Source of the DNA: Pontibacter deserti
GTDB lineage: Bacteria; Bacteroidota; Bacteroidia; Cytophagales; Hymenobacteraceae
NCBI RefSeq assembly: GCF_023630255.1
Contig: NZ_JALPRS010000003.1
Span: forward strand, 62,001 to 126,000
DNA length: 64,000 nucleotides
Direction: 5' to 3'
Part shown: positions 52,946 to 62,504 of the stretch, piece by piece
How the letters are laid out: each line of letters opens with the position of its first letter
Position numbering within the stretch: the stretch's first letter is position 1
Notes under the pieces: generated by a model
Told to the model about the DNA's origin: nothing
The model's input: only the letters and a program-made list of their open reading frames with translations
Database searches by the model: none
Program-made: the position numbers and the translations under genes

Positions 52946-53266
52946 ATGGCTGTAATAGTAGCAACTGACAACGATTTTACTCAAGTACTGAACTCAAACC
53001 AGAAAGTGGTAGTGAAATACTTCGCTGATTGGTGTGGCAGCTGCCGCCTGTTTTCGCCTAAGTTTAAGCGTATGTCTGATGACGAAGCTTTTGCAAGTAT
53101 AGCTTTTGTGGATGTGAACGCTGAAACAAGCCCGGAAGCACGTAAGCTAGCCAGCGTAACCAACCTGCCATTTTTCGCCATCTTTAAAAACGGACAATTG
53201 GTTGACACTGTAGCTGCCAGCAAAGAAGAAGCTGTTCGCGAACTGATTCACAAACTAGATGCTTAA
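52946..53266 (+). CDS. Thioredoxin-family protein, 106 aa
   Basis: ATG at 52946 after GAAGAAAT. Thioredoxin fold with a redox motif DWCGSCRLFSPKF (C-G-S-C instead of CGPC) and the cis-Pro loop TNLPFFAIFKNGQLVDT. Cytoplasmic. Next to a small acidic protein in the usual Bacteroidetes arrangement. It may act with peroxiredoxins; not proven here. Confidence 0.9.
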   Translation: MAVIVATDNDFTQVLNSNQKVVVKYFADWCGSCRLFSPKFKRMSDDEAFASIAFVDVNAETSPEARKLASVTNLPFFAIFKNGQLVDTVAASKEEAVRELIHKLDA

Positions 53267-53271
53267 TAACC

Positions 53272-53514
53272 ATGAAAATACCTGCGATTAAAAAACTGGT
53301 AGAAACCTATAAACTAGACGAACTGGTTGCTGCTGAGGCTGCCATTGTAGATGAACAGCCTTTAGCAATTGAAGTGGAAGGCGACGACGAAGGCGAGCAG
53401 CTAACGCACGTATTAGCCGCCGTCTGGATACTGAATGAAATGAATGATAATGGCGCTGACTTTAAAACTGCTTTGCGCGCTTATACCCAAAAAGTGCGGG
53501 TTTCTATCAGTTAG
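53272..53514 (+). CDS. Small acidic protein of the DUF6952 type, 80 aa
   Basis: ATG at 53272, five bases after the thioredoxin gene. MKIPAIKKLVETYKLDELVAAEAAI, then a very acidic stretch (EVEGDDEGEQLTHVLAAVWIL) and a helical end. It resembles small partners found beside thioredoxin and peroxiredoxin in Bacteroidetes. Role unknown. Confidence 0.7.
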   Translation: MKIPAIKKLVETYKLDELVAAEAAIVDEQPLAIEVEGDDEGEQLTHVLAAVWILNEMNDNGADFKTALRAYTQKVRVSIS

Positions 53515-53531
53515 CTATACTTTATACCTCT

Positions 53532-53570
53532 AACACAAAGGCCCGGACAGTTAGCCCGGGCCTTTGTGTT
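53532..53570. terminator. Bidirectional terminator between the thioredoxin operon and the TetR gene
   Basis: AACACAAAGGCCCGG pairs with CCGGGCCTTTGTGTT around a 9-base loop. It overlaps the TetR stop codon by two bases. Confidence 0.85.
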
Positions 53571-54177
53571 ATAAGTTATTTTTAGAAAAGTATTCTTCAG
53601 CCATTTTGCCTCCCATATCGGTACAGATGCCGCGCACATAGTATAAATAAATACTCCGGAATACTTCTGCCAGGTCATACTTGTCCGGAGGGAAAACCAT
53701 AGGGTTGATCATCATAAAGAATTGCTCCAGTAAAATCTTGGTAACCAGTTGCAGGTTTATATCCCTGCGGAAGTAACCTTCCAATATACCTCTGTTCAGA
53801 ATTTCGGCATTTACCTGCTGGTTGTTTCTGCTTAGGTTATCCATACTTGCCTGCCACGCTTCCGGGTAAAGCTGCATATCAGAAATAAAAACAGGATTGA
53901 TATCCTTCATTTTTGTTATACCATCCACCAGCAACATCATAATCTCTTCAACTGGGTTTTTAGCTTTGGATAACATTTCCTGCTGTTCCAGCTTCTGCTT
54001 TTCAATATCAAACCGGACAACCTGCAATACCATATCCTGCTTGTTTGCAAAAAGCTCCTGATAGGTTGCTTGCCTGATATCCAGCCTCCGGATAATATCG
54101 GCTTCGGAATTGGCCTCTATTCCTTCACGTTTAAAAAGTTGCAGGATTTCTTCCAGTATAGTTTCTAAAAAAGTCAT
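53569..54177 (-). CDS. TetR/AcrR-family transcriptional regulator, 202 aa
   Basis: ATG at 54177. The N-terminal helix-turn-helix (about 5-50) has ILEEILQLFKREGIEANSEADIIRRLDIRQATYQELFANKQDMV, which differs somewhat from the canonical TetR but keeps the spacing. The C-terminal ligand domain is helical. Being last in the carotenoid locus it could regulate carotenoid genes or respond to lipids; no operator could be identified. Confidence 0.8.
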   Translation of the reverse strand: MTFLETILEEILQLFKREGIEANSEADIIRRLDIRQATYQELFANKQDMVLQVVRFDIEKQKLEQQEMLSKAKNPVEEIMMLLVDGITKMKDINPVFISDMQLYPEAWQASMDNLSRNNQQVNAEILNRGILEGYFRRDINLQLVTKILLEQFFMMINPMVFPPDKYDLAEVFRSIYLYYVRGICTDMGGKMAEEYFSKNNL

Positions 54178-54318
54178 TGTTTATTACTGTAGCAGGTATA
54201 AGCTTTATCAATGAAGCTATACTTACGTAAATCGAGAGTTTATTGATTAATTGGTCGGTCAGGTAAAAGTATAGATACTTTACAGTAACTACAAATGACT
54301 TTAAGGTGAGGAAGGAGT

Positions 54319-54999
54319 TTAAATAAGAAAGTATAACCCTAGAAAAAAAAGCAACTGTACCAGGTATACTACTGGTGCCAGCCTGTTATGCTTATAAATA
54401 GCAGTAAAATGGAAATATAGCTGCATCAGGAAAGCCAGCAACAGCCAACCTATATAATTAGAGAACGGAATTACATTGCCCTGCCAGTTCCAGAAATCAA
54501 AGTGCATGGCTACCGGCTCCAGAAAAAAATCGAGCAGCACCATTAGGGCAGAGCTAATTAAAGCCTTAGCCCACGGGTTTACGTTGAATTTAGCGGCTAT
54601 AGTTCCGGTGCTGTACGTTAGCATCAACCAGTTTAACCCTATTAACAAAGGCACCTCCCACAGTTTTATACCTAAAGCCGCGCCATACCTGTACTGCCCA
54701 AACAGCAAGCCTGTGTGCACACCTATTACTTCTGCCAAAAACCCGGTTACAGCTATAACTGTTGCAAACAGTATAAAATGCGCATTCCAGTTCCGGTGCA
54801 GACTAAAAAGCAGCATATTGGTAAGCAGCAGGTTTAATGGTGTAAGCTCCTGAAAGTACATAGGCCGCCCACTGAATAACAAACCCCAGAAACCTACTGC
54901 ATGAAAGATAATAAGCACGGCCAGGGCAACCCAGAAACCTAACCTTTTAGCAGGTCTGGCTGGTGTAAGTGTAGCGCTATCAGTTATACTTTTAATCAT
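54319..54999 (-). CDS. cruF: CruF-type carotenoid hydratase, 226 aa
   Basis: ATG at 54999, five bases after the desaturase stop. Seven hydrophobic helices. Motifs of the CruF/carotenoid biosynthesis family: FLAEVIGVHTGLLFGQYRYG, VPLLIGLNWLMLTY, LMVLLDFFLEPVAMHFDFWNWQGNVIPFSNYIGW. By family it adds water to the psi end group of carotenoids, as in myxol- or saproxanthin-type pigments of Bacteroidetes. Works with the desaturase next door. Confidence 0.85.
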   Translation of the reverse strand: MIKSITDSATLTPARPAKRLGFWVALAVLIIFHAVGFWGLLFSGRPMYFQELTPLNLLLTNMLLFSLHRNWNAHFILFATVIAVTGFLAEVIGVHTGLLFGQYRYGAALGIKLWEVPLLIGLNWLMLTYSTGTIAAKFNVNPWAKALISSALMVLLDFFLEPVAMHFDFWNWQGNVIPFSNYIGWLLLAFLMQLYFHFTAIYKHNRLAPVVYLVQLLFFLGLYFLI

Positions 55000-55004
55000 C
55001 AGGT

Positions 55005-56480
55005 TTATTTATACTTTGGTGCCGGAGCCAGATCTGCCACAATTTTAGCCGAAAGCAGACAAAGCGGAATGCCACCGCCCGGGTGTACACTTCCTCCGCA
55101 AAAGTATAGACTGTTAAGCTTGTTACTAAAGTTCGGGTGACGAAGGAAGGCTGCTAACCTGTTATTGGAGCTACTGCCATACAGTGCCCCTGCAAACGAC
55201 GATGTACGACTTTCTATAGTTAATGGGTCCAGCACCTGTTCCTGTTCAATTAGTGGCTCCAGGTCTATGTGCAACATCTGGCTGAGCTTGCGCAAAACTG
55301 TTTCACGTGTAACGGCTGTCAGTTCCTCCCATTTCTGCCCCTGGTGGTGCGGCACGTTCACCATCACAAACCAGTTCTCGCTGCCGGCAGGTGCATCTTC
55401 AGGTTCCAGCTTAGAAGTAATATTAACATAAACAGTTGGGTCCTGACTTATAGTTTTGTGTTTAAAGATATGCTCGAACTCGGTTTTATAGTTGCCGCTG
55501 AAGAATATGTTATGCAGGTGCAGCTGCGGAAATTCTTTATTAATGCCCCAGTAATAGATCAGGGCTGAGCTGGAACGTGGTTGCTGTAATGTTCTTTCCG
55601 GTGCCGGTTGGTCAGGTAACAACCTGCGATATGTAGGTACAACATCCATATTACTGACTACCACATCTGCAGTATACTTCCCGGTAGTAGTTCGCACGCC
55701 GGTTACTTTATTATTGGTAACAAAAATCTGCTCTACCTTCTCGTTATACCTGAACTGCACACCCAGCTCTTCGGCCAGTTTTACCAGGCTTGCTGCTATA
55801 CTATAAATGCCTCCTTTCGGGTAAAAAGCGCCAATGCCGTGTTCTAAATGTGGTATGATATTAAGCGTGGCCGGTGCCTGATAAGGATCAGATCCATTGT
55901 AGGTAGCAAACCTGTCGAGCAGCTGCACAAACCGATGATCAGAAAAAAGGCTTTTGTTAGCATCGTGCATAGTGGTTGTTAGTCCTAAATCAGGCAAACA
56001 CTGCAGCGATTTCAGCACATCGGTGCTCAGGTAAGTATTTAGTTTGTGAAGCGACTTGTGCAGAAATGTATCGGCGGTGCCTTTATAAAGACGCGCACTT
56101 TTGTTAAGCGCTTCTATTACCGCTTGCTGTGATACTCCTAGTTGTGTCTCGGCTTCCCTGGCAAACTGTTCCGGATCAGCATAAGCTTTTAATTGAGCAC
56201 CATCCGGCCAGAAGTAATGTGTAATCAGATCTAAACGGGTATAGGTAAAATAATCTTCAGGGTTTCGATCAGCAAGTATAAACAGCTCATCTACCAGGTG
56301 CGGCAGTGTAAACAGCGATGGCCCAGCATCAAACCTATAGTTACCCAGCCAGAACTCATGCATTTTACCACCAAAGCTTTCATTGGCCTCAAACACAGTA
56401 ACCTCATAGCCTTTTACGGCCAGCCTTATACTTGCTGCAATGCCGCCAATACCGGCTCCTATAATTGCTGCGCTTGCCAT
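55005..56480 (-). CDS. crtD: Carotenoid desaturase (CrtD/CrtI family), 491 aa
   Basis: ATG at 56480. N-terminal FAD-binding motif AAIIGAGIGGIAASIRLAVKGYEVTVFEANESFGGKM, then RFDAGPSLFTLP, and the family C-terminal SSSNNRLAAFLRHPNF...LYFCGGSVHPGGGIPLCLLSAKIVAD. Length and spacing are those of CrtI-type desaturases. Coupled to the hydratase CruF suggests a 3,4-desaturase for hydroxylated carotenoids (CrtD), but CrtI cannot be excluded. Confidence 0.85.
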   Translation of the reverse strand: MASAAIIGAGIGGIAASIRLAVKGYEVTVFEANESFGGKMHEFWLGNYRFDAGPSLFTLPHLVDELFILADRNPEDYFTYTRLDLITHYFWPDGAQLKAYADPEQFAREAETQLGVSQQAVIEALNKSARLYKGTADTFLHKSLHKLNTYLSTDVLKSLQCLPDLGLTTTMHDANKSLFSDHRFVQLLDRFATYNGSDPYQAPATLNIIPHLEHGIGAFYPKGGIYSIAASLVKLAEELGVQFRYNEKVEQIFVTNNKVTGVRTTTGKYTADVVVSNMDVVPTYRRLLPDQPAPERTLQQPRSSSALIYYWGINKEFPQLHLHNIFFSGNYKTEFEHIFKHKTISQDPTVYVNITSKLEPEDAPAGSENWFVMVNVPHHQGQKWEELTAVTRETVLRKLSQMLHIDLEPLIEQEQVLDPLTIESRTSSFAGALYGSSSNNRLAAFLRHPNFSNKLNSLYFCGGSVHPGGGIPLCLLSAKIVADLAPAPKYK

Positions 56481-56547
56481 ACTGTAAGTTACTTATTTCT
56501 GTGTTTCTGTGCACTAACTGACAGTGCCCTGCAAAGGTTTTAGGAGT

Positions 56548-56988
56548 TTATACTTTACCAAATATTTTATGGTAAATGGGCTTGCGCATGCTAAACTGTG
56601 CTACCATAAGCGGGTAAAGCAGCAGGTCGAGCAACCTGTTTCCGGTGCTGTATGTAATGATGTCGTGGATAGTTGCCCCGGTGCTGTTACTTGTTACTAA
56701 ATGTTGGTGACGCCATACTTTAAGCGGGGGAGGGAGGACCTGGCCTTCATCTGTAAAATAAGCATCTTTATCAGTTATACTTCTGTCGGTGATCAGGCTT
56801 TTCCAACGGAAAGATTTTATACCTGTTTGTAATTCTACTTCAACTATATCGCCTGGTTCAGATCCATCAAACCTGATCAGGTTAAGTTTAGGATAGGGCG
56901 GAGCCAGCTTCCGGAACAACTGCTCATCAAAAGCATCAAACACCTGCTTAAAGTTTTGCCTGACGTTGGTTTTAAGATGAAGTCGCAC
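56548..56988 (-). CDS. SRPBCC-fold protein of the carotenoid locus, 146 aa
   Basis: ATG at 56988. The START/Bet v1-like fold pattern: LHLKTNVRQNFKQVFDAFDEQLFRKLAPP, EPGDIVEVELQTG, WRHQHLVTSNSTGATIHDIITYSTGNRLLDLLLYPLM. SRPBCC proteins often sit in Bacteroidetes carotenoid clusters, perhaps as lipid-binding helpers. It is followed after 67 bases by the desaturase. Confidence 0.75.
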   Translation of the reverse strand: MRLHLKTNVRQNFKQVFDAFDEQLFRKLAPPYPKLNLIRFDGSEPGDIVEVELQTGIKSFRWKSLITDRSITDKDAYFTDEGQVLPPPLKVWRHQHLVTSNSTGATIHDIITYSTGNRLLDLLLYPLMVAQFSMRKPIYHKIFGKV

Positions 56989-57028
56989 TTTTAATTGTTA
57001 CCTGTTAGTTGCTGATTGTTTTTCCTAG

Positions 57029-57099
57029 TGTCATTTCGAGTGTAGCGAGAAATCCAATACAGCTTAAAATAGGTTTCTCACAAGGTTCGGGATGACAAG
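57029..57099. repeat. REP-like hairpin repeat (TGTCATTTCGAG...TTCGGGATGACA)
   Basis: TGTCATTTCGAG faces TTCGGGATGACA, and inside GAGAAATCC faces GGTTTCTC, giving a long interrupted hairpin. Repeats of this type are scattered in many Bacteroidetes genomes. Only one copy in the window. Confidence 0.65.
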
Positions 57100-57215
57100 A
57101 AGGCTTTATGTAAAGAATAACTAACAGCAACTTCAAAAGTTATACTTGCTTACAAAAACAAACGCCGCTACAATTATACTTGCAACGGCGTTTTATACTT
57201 TGTCTCGCTTGTACT

Positions 57216-60143
57216 CTAGCTCAACAGGTTATCTATATCTTCCTTGGTCAAGCTCTTGATCACATTTTCGTCGGTACTGATAAGGTCGTTTACCAGTTGC
57301 AGTTTCCGGCTTTGCAGCGCCAGTATCTTTTCTTCAACAGAGTCTTTGGTAATAAACTTATAGGTAAAGACCGTATTCTGCTGCCCGATGCGATGTGCTC
57401 TGTCTACGGCCTGTGCTTCTACGGCCGGGTTCCACCAAGGGTCAAGTATAAACACATAATCGGCAGCCGTTAAGTTTAACCCTACGCCACCAGCCTTAAG
57501 CGAGATCAGGAAAACTTTTATACTTTCATCTTTCTGGAAAAGCTCTACCTGCTCCTGTCGGTTTTTAGTATTGCCATCCAGATATGCATACGTAATGTCA
57601 CGCTCGTTTAAAGCAGTTCGCACAATTTCCAGGTGCCTCACAAACTGGCTAAATATTAACACCTTATGCCCTTTGCCTACTACGTTCTTGGTCATGCGCA
57701 GCACCTCTTTAATCTTGCCTGATTCCCCTTCATAGTTCGGGTCAGCCATAAGTGGGTGGTTAGCGATCTGGCGCAGCTTCATCAAACCCTGCAACAGCAT
57801 AAACTGGGTATTAGCCGGCCCGTTCTCTTCCAAGTTCTTAAGAATCTTGTTTCGGTAGTACGACTTTGTTTCCTCGTAGGCATGTTCCTGCTCTTCCGTC
57901 ATTTTACAGAAGGTGGTATGCTCTATTTTCTCAGGAAGTTCTTTAGCGACCTGCGATTTGTGCCTGCGAAGTATAAATGGTTTAATGAGCGCGTGCAGCT
58001 TACGCGTTTTCTGTTCATCCTTCTCCTTTTCGATCGGCTTCAGGAATTCCTTCTTAAAGAAGTGTTGGTTACCAAGCAATCCAGGGTTAATGAACGACAT
58101 CTGTGACCACAGATCCATTGTGCTGTTCTCTACAGGAGTACCGGTAAGTATAAGCCTGTGCTTCGACTTAAGTGCCCTTACTGCTTTAGAAGTTGTAGAA
58201 TCCGGGTTTTTGATCGCCTGCGACTCGTCCAGAATAATGTAATCGAAGTAATACTGTTTCAGCAATTCCGCATCCAGGCGCACAATACCATACGATGTCA
58301 GCACCACATCATACTCCTGGAAAAGAGAAATATCTTTGTTGCGATATGTGCCGGTATAGCTTAATATGCGCAGGTTTGGTGTAAATTTCTGTGCTTCGGC
58401 AAGCCAGTTATAAATAAGCGAAGTAGGCATTACCAGCAACGAAGCCGAATCAGCTGCATGTTCTTTACGGTGCTGCAGCATTGCCAGTGTTTGCACGGTT
58501 TTACCCAGACCCATATCATCTGCCAGACATCCGCCAAATTTATAGTTCTGCACAAAATGCAGCCAGTTGTATCCCGCCTTCTGATAAGGCCGCAGCTCAC
58601 CTTTAAAACCTGATGGTAACGGATGGTCTTCTATTGTTTCGAACTCCCGAAGCTTCTCCAGCTTGCGGCTCATGGTTACGGTTGCCAGGTTGCCGTTATA
58701 CAAGTCATTTACCAGTGCCATGTGGTGCTTGCGCAGCGTCAGGCGCTCGTCACCTTCCGAGAAAGCAAATAACTCTATGTACTGTGTAAACCATTCATCC
58801 GGTATTACTGCAATCTGCCCGTTGGGCAGCATAAACTCGTTGTTCCTTGTAAGAATGTGATGCTTTAACTTGATAAACGGAATGCTGAACTCGCCAAACC
58901 TGACTGTACCATGTATATCAAACCAGTCGTTGCCTTCCGTTATACCTACTTCCACGGCTACATCACCAATAAAGTAGTTCTTCCCGCTCTTATCTGATTG
59001 TTTTATAGTATAGCCTTTCTCTTCGAGCGCTGTAATGTTTGCTCCCAACCAGGCAAAGGCAGCGCTTTTCTCCAACACAGCCTTACCATTCTTCATTTCC
59101 AGGCCGCGGTTGTTAAGCTCTTTACAAAGCTCTTTTTCCCGTGCCGTATCGCGCAGCAGCCTATGAAAAATATAGTTCTCTGAAGCCTTCTCCAGGCTTA
59201 CACTTATTTTCTTGTTTTCACCGGCCTGCACTTCCTGCTCACCATATTTGTAGCCAAGCTCAAATAATATTTTATCCGGCTCGCGGTCAGCTTTCCCATC
59301 AGGCTGCGAAACAGAAAGAAGCTCAGACACCTGGGCCGCTTTTATAGTTGAAAAGGTCAGTTGTGGTTCCGGGCTATACTTCTCTTTCCTGATTTCGAAG
59401 GCAGTAGCATATACATCGAAAGACTCTATTAAAGGCACCACAAATTTGCTGAAGTAGTTTTCTTCAATAGTGCGTGGTATGGCAATAAAGCGCTTGTTCA
59501 GGAAGGGCTGTAGTTTTTTACCATCTATCGGCTTCTCAAAACTATAGATCACGTTATTCAGCAGTAGCCAGGCCGGCTCATAGCAGATAAGCGCAGCATT
59601 TTTAAACATGAACTCCAGCTTCTGGCCGGCATATTTTATAGTTGGGAAGTAGTGTGTGCTGCCGTCTTCGTGACGGTGGAAATGAAACAGAACAGAAGCT
59701 TTTTCAGGTGCAATGGAGATTTTGCGCCAGGTTGGCTCTCCATCTTTGCCCATAATAAAAGTCTGTTTACCGCGCAGCAGTTCCAGTATCTTGCCCATGC
59801 GCCCCTGTATGTAATGAATTATACTTTCCTGTAAGGCTTTGTCTCCCTTTTCAGGGTCGTATACTTTCAGGAAGAAATCGACAGGGGTCATCTTTTTCGG
59901 CGAGAAACGCTTTAGCACCGCATCCTGCTGAATCTGATCGATCAGCGGCATCAGCTTAAAGTCATCTGCATCAAGGCGGGAGCCAAACTCGTCTGCGTTT
60001 TTAGCAGAAATATTCTGGTGCTGCAGTGTAAGCTGCCCACGCGAGTTTACCTGCACTACAAAAGATTCGAACAGGTAACCGAGGTACTCATGTTCTAAAA
60101 GGGAATAAACTACCTGAAAAGGCTGGGTGGTAAAAACTTTCAT
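57216..60143 (-). CDS. SNF2-family helicase/ATPase, 975 aa
   Basis: ATG at 60143. The N-terminal 500 residues are a bacterial SNF2-associated domain. The ATPase core has Walker A DDMGLGKTVQTLA (K548), the DESQ box (639-642), LTGTPVENS, and the helicase C lobe (VLIFSQFVRHLEI, AGGVGLNLTAADYVFILDPWWNPAVEAQAVDRAHRIGQ). Length typical of bacterial SNF2 proteins. Probably remodels protein-nucleic acid complexes such as RNA polymerase; specific target unknown. No neighbour implicates a defence role. Confidence 0.92.
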   Translation of the reverse strand: MKVFTTQPFQVVYSLLEHEYLGYLFESFVVQVNSRGQLTLQHQNISAKNADEFGSRLDADDFKLMPLIDQIQQDAVLKRFSPKKMTPVDFFLKVYDPEKGDKALQESIIHYIQGRMGKILELLRGKQTFIMGKDGEPTWRKISIAPEKASVLFHFHRHEDGSTHYFPTIKYAGQKLEFMFKNAALICYEPAWLLLNNVIYSFEKPIDGKKLQPFLNKRFIAIPRTIEENYFSKFVVPLIESFDVYATAFEIRKEKYSPEPQLTFSTIKAAQVSELLSVSQPDGKADREPDKILFELGYKYGEQEVQAGENKKISVSLEKASENYIFHRLLRDTAREKELCKELNNRGLEMKNGKAVLEKSAAFAWLGANITALEEKGYTIKQSDKSGKNYFIGDVAVEVGITEGNDWFDIHGTVRFGEFSIPFIKLKHHILTRNNEFMLPNGQIAVIPDEWFTQYIELFAFSEGDERLTLRKHHMALVNDLYNGNLATVTMSRKLEKLREFETIEDHPLPSGFKGELRPYQKAGYNWLHFVQNYKFGGCLADDMGLGKTVQTLAMLQHRKEHAADSASLLVMPTSLIYNWLAEAQKFTPNLRILSYTGTYRNKDISLFQEYDVVLTSYGIVRLDAELLKQYYFDYIILDESQAIKNPDSTTSKAVRALKSKHRLILTGTPVENSTMDLWSQMSFINPGLLGNQHFFKKEFLKPIEKEKDEQKTRKLHALIKPFILRRHKSQVAKELPEKIEHTTFCKMTEEQEHAYEETKSYYRNKILKNLEENGPANTQFMLLQGLMKLRQIANHPLMADPNYEGESGKIKEVLRMTKNVVGKGHKVLIFSQFVRHLEIVRTALNERDITYAYLDGNTKNRQEQVELFQKDESIKVFLISLKAGGVGLNLTAADYVFILDPWWNPAVEAQAVDRAHRIGQQNTVFTYKFITKDSVEEKILALQSRKLQLVNDLISTDENVIKSLTKEDIDNLLS

Positions 60144-60342
60144 TCCAGATTCAGTTTCGGACTACGAATGTACCCATCTTTCAGGTCAGAACCTATTAAA
60201 ATCGGGCTTTTCGCAAGTATGCATGCATAATTTCAGCCAATAACCTGCAGGTAGCGGTTAATGTTTTATAACATCACGTGTATTATAAAAAGAGCAGCTG
60301 TGGCTGGAAGAAAGAAAAGAACGAGTGAGTATAAAAAGAAGA

Positions 60343-61566
60343 TTAGATATTCTCGGTCACGGACATGGCTGCTGCTTTACGAGCCGGCCTGATAGAAACC
60401 AGAAGTGTAATCAGCACGATGGCTGCACCCGTAAATATAAAGTCCTGTATCTCCATTTTAATAGGGTAAGCCTCTACCAGCGAAGTCGCCATTCCCATCG
60501 AGATAACACCGAATGTCTGCTGCAGATTGCAGATCAGCATCCCCATCGATAAGCCATAAGCTGCCCCGATAAATGCCACCAACGCACCTTCAAAAAGGAA
60601 AATATTACGAATAGTAGTAGCTGTCGCTCCCATTGAGGCAAGTATGGCAATGTCCTTCTTCTTATCGATCACGAGCATCGAAAGGGAGAAGAAGATGTTG
60701 AGCGATGCAATGAAAAGTATAAACGCAAACGTCACAAATACAAACAGTTTCTCTACCTTAACAGCTCTCAGCAAACTGGTATGCTGTTCGTCGCTGTTCT
60801 GTATTCTGAACTTCTCACCTAATAGTTCCTGCAGAGATTGTTTTACTTGTTCTATGCGATAGCCTTCATCTACTTTAATTTCCAGGGCAGTGCGTTTACG
60901 ACCGTACTCCAGCAACTCTGCAGCATAATTTAACGGCACAAACACATAGGCATCATCGTACTGCCGCTCTATGGCAAATACCCCGCCCGGAAGTATAGGC
61001 ATGCTGTTGAAAGCACCTTCGGGATTCATGGGATTAAACTTTGTATTGCGCGGATACAGAAACTGCATCGGAACAAACTGGTTGCCCGGCTTTATAGATA
61101 ACTGGTATTGCACCCCACGGCCCACCAGCGCATAATAAGTATCGTTTTGTATCAGGTGATGATGGCCTTCTACTACCGAGGTATCGATCTCGTTCTGCTG
61201 GAAGAAGTTTTCACTTACACCTTTTACTTTAACTACCATCTGGCGGTCGTTGTAACGGAGCAGGGCATTATCTTCTATCACTTCTGACACTACAGCCACG
61301 CCCGGCATACGCCTGATGCGGTTCATGAACTCGGTGTCTGTCTCAAAAGCCTTACCTTCTACAACCGTAATTTTAAGATCGGGGTCAAAACTGGAGTATA
61401 TTTTCCGGATAAGGTCTTCCAGGCCATTAAAAACTGATAACACTATAATGAGCGCCATAGAGCCCACAGCTACGCCTATCATCGCAATATTGGAAATAAT
61501 GCTGATGATGTTCCGCTTCTTTTTAGAGAAAAAGTAGCGTTTCGCTATGAGAAAAGGGACGTTCAA
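60343..61566 (-). CDS. FtsX/LolC-E-like ABC transporter permease, 407 aa
   Basis: ATG at 61566. MNVPFLIAKRYFFSKKKRNIISIISNIAMIGVAVGSMALIIVLSVFNGLEDLI (TM1), a large periplasmic domain, then three TM helices near the C-terminus (LFVFVTFAFILFIASLNIFFSL; FEGALVAFIGAAYGLSMGMLI; FIFTGAAIVLITLLVS). This is the LolC/LolE arrangement for lipoprotein release. Last in a minus-strand run after the methyltransferase; a 7-bp tandem repeat lies in the spacer. Confidence 0.85.
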   Translation of the reverse strand: MNVPFLIAKRYFFSKKKRNIISIISNIAMIGVAVGSMALIIVLSVFNGLEDLIRKIYSSFDPDLKITVVEGKAFETDTEFMNRIRRMPGVAVVSEVIEDNALLRYNDRQMVVKVKGVSENFFQQNEIDTSVVEGHHHLIQNDTYYALVGRGVQYQLSIKPGNQFVPMQFLYPRNTKFNPMNPEGAFNSMPILPGGVFAIERQYDDAYVFVPLNYAAELLEYGRKRTALEIKVDEGYRIEQVKQSLQELLGEKFRIQNSDEQHTSLLRAVKVEKLFVFVTFAFILFIASLNIFFSLSMLVIDKKKDIAILASMGATATTIRNIFLFEGALVAFIGAAYGLSMGMLICNLQQTFGVISMGMATSLVEAYPIKMEIQDFIFTGAAIVLITLLVSIRPARKAAAMSVTENI

Positions 61567-61636
61567 ATTTTCGTTGTTCGTGTATTGTTTTTAGTGTTTC
61601 GGATCTCCAGCCAAACTATAGTTGCTTAAGAAAATG

Positions 61637-61669
61637 AATTCGTAATTCGTAATTCGTAATTCGTAATTC
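61637..61669. repeat. Tandem 7-bp repeat, 4.7 copies of AATTCGT
   Basis: AATTCGT repeated four times plus AATTC, between the methyltransferase stop and the permease start. Exact copies, all in phase. Confidence 0.85.
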
Positions 61670-61674
61670 TATAC

Positions 61675-62484
61675 TTACTTCCAGGCTTTCACGATCAGAC
61701 CAGTACCGGATGCATGTCTGTTATTTACATCCAGCCAGTTAAGTATAAGGCTGAACGGGAACGTAACAAGATAATAAAACGGCAGCAGGATAAAGAACAC
61801 TTTTGACGTGTTCAGCATCAGCATCGGGTACTTCATCGATAACCTCCAGGAGATTTGCCCTGGCTTGCCATACGAGTACCGAGCTTCCATTTTACTGAAT
61901 CCGGCTGAGCGTAGCTTATCCTGAATTTCATTTATATTGTAGCCATCGCGTACGTGTTCCTCAATAAAAGAGGTTTCATCATCGCCGTGCACATCAGAGC
62001 CGCCCTGGTCAGAAGGAGTTGAAATCACCAGCATACCACCCGGACGAAGCGATGCATAAAAATTCTTGAACACATCTACATCTTCCAGAATATGCTCCAT
62101 CACATCCACTGAAAGTATAAGGTCGTAGCTTTCGGGCTGACGGAAATGAACCAGGTCTGCAATTTTAAACAGCACGTTATGGCGACCAAGTGCACGCATA
62201 AACTGGTTATTGTCTGATACCTGTTCTTCCTTTACATCTACGGCAAGTATATTCCACTTCGGGCTCATACTGGATAAATGGTAGGTATACTGGCCAAAAC
62301 CGGCACCGGCATCTAATATATTCTGCTCTTGGTTGCGACGGTTACCAGCCCACTGACGCAGTTCTTTGTGCACATGCCATGTACGCAGCAGCAGTAAATC
62401 TAACAGGTTAAAAAATACACGACGCAGGAAAGGAGTTTTGTTGAAAACATCTCCTAAAACCCGCTTTATAGGGTCGTATTGCAT
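61675..62484 (-). CDS. SAM-dependent class I methyltransferase, 269 aa
   Basis: ATG at 62484. SAM motif I NILDAGAGFGQYTYHLSS, motif with LAVDVKEEQV, then YDLILSVDVMEHILED (motif II/III) and LRPGGMLVISTPSD. C-terminus has hydrophobic stretches (MLNTSKVFFILLPFYYLVTF), suggesting membrane association. Substrate unknown; 20 bases after the rbfA stop, so it shares the operon. Confidence 0.87.
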   Translation of the reverse strand: MQYDPIKRVLGDVFNKTPFLRRVFFNLLDLLLLRTWHVHKELRQWAGNRRNQEQNILDAGAGFGQYTYHLSSMSPKWNILAVDVKEEQVSDNNQFMRALGRHNVLFKIADLVHFRQPESYDLILSVDVMEHILEDVDVFKNFYASLRPGGMLVISTPSDQGGSDVHGDDETSFIEEHVRDGYNINEIQDKLRSAGFSKMEARYSYGKPGQISWRLSMKYPMLMLNTSKVFFILLPFYYLVTFPFSLILNWLDVNNRHASGTGLIVKAWK

Positions 62485-62504
62485 AAGGGTGAAGCGAAAA
62501 ATTG

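Noticed and set aside
57216..60143. SNF2 helicase as part of a defence system
   Set aside because: Neighbours are housekeeping and envelope genes, with no nuclease, methyltransferase-restriction or phospholipase partner next to it.
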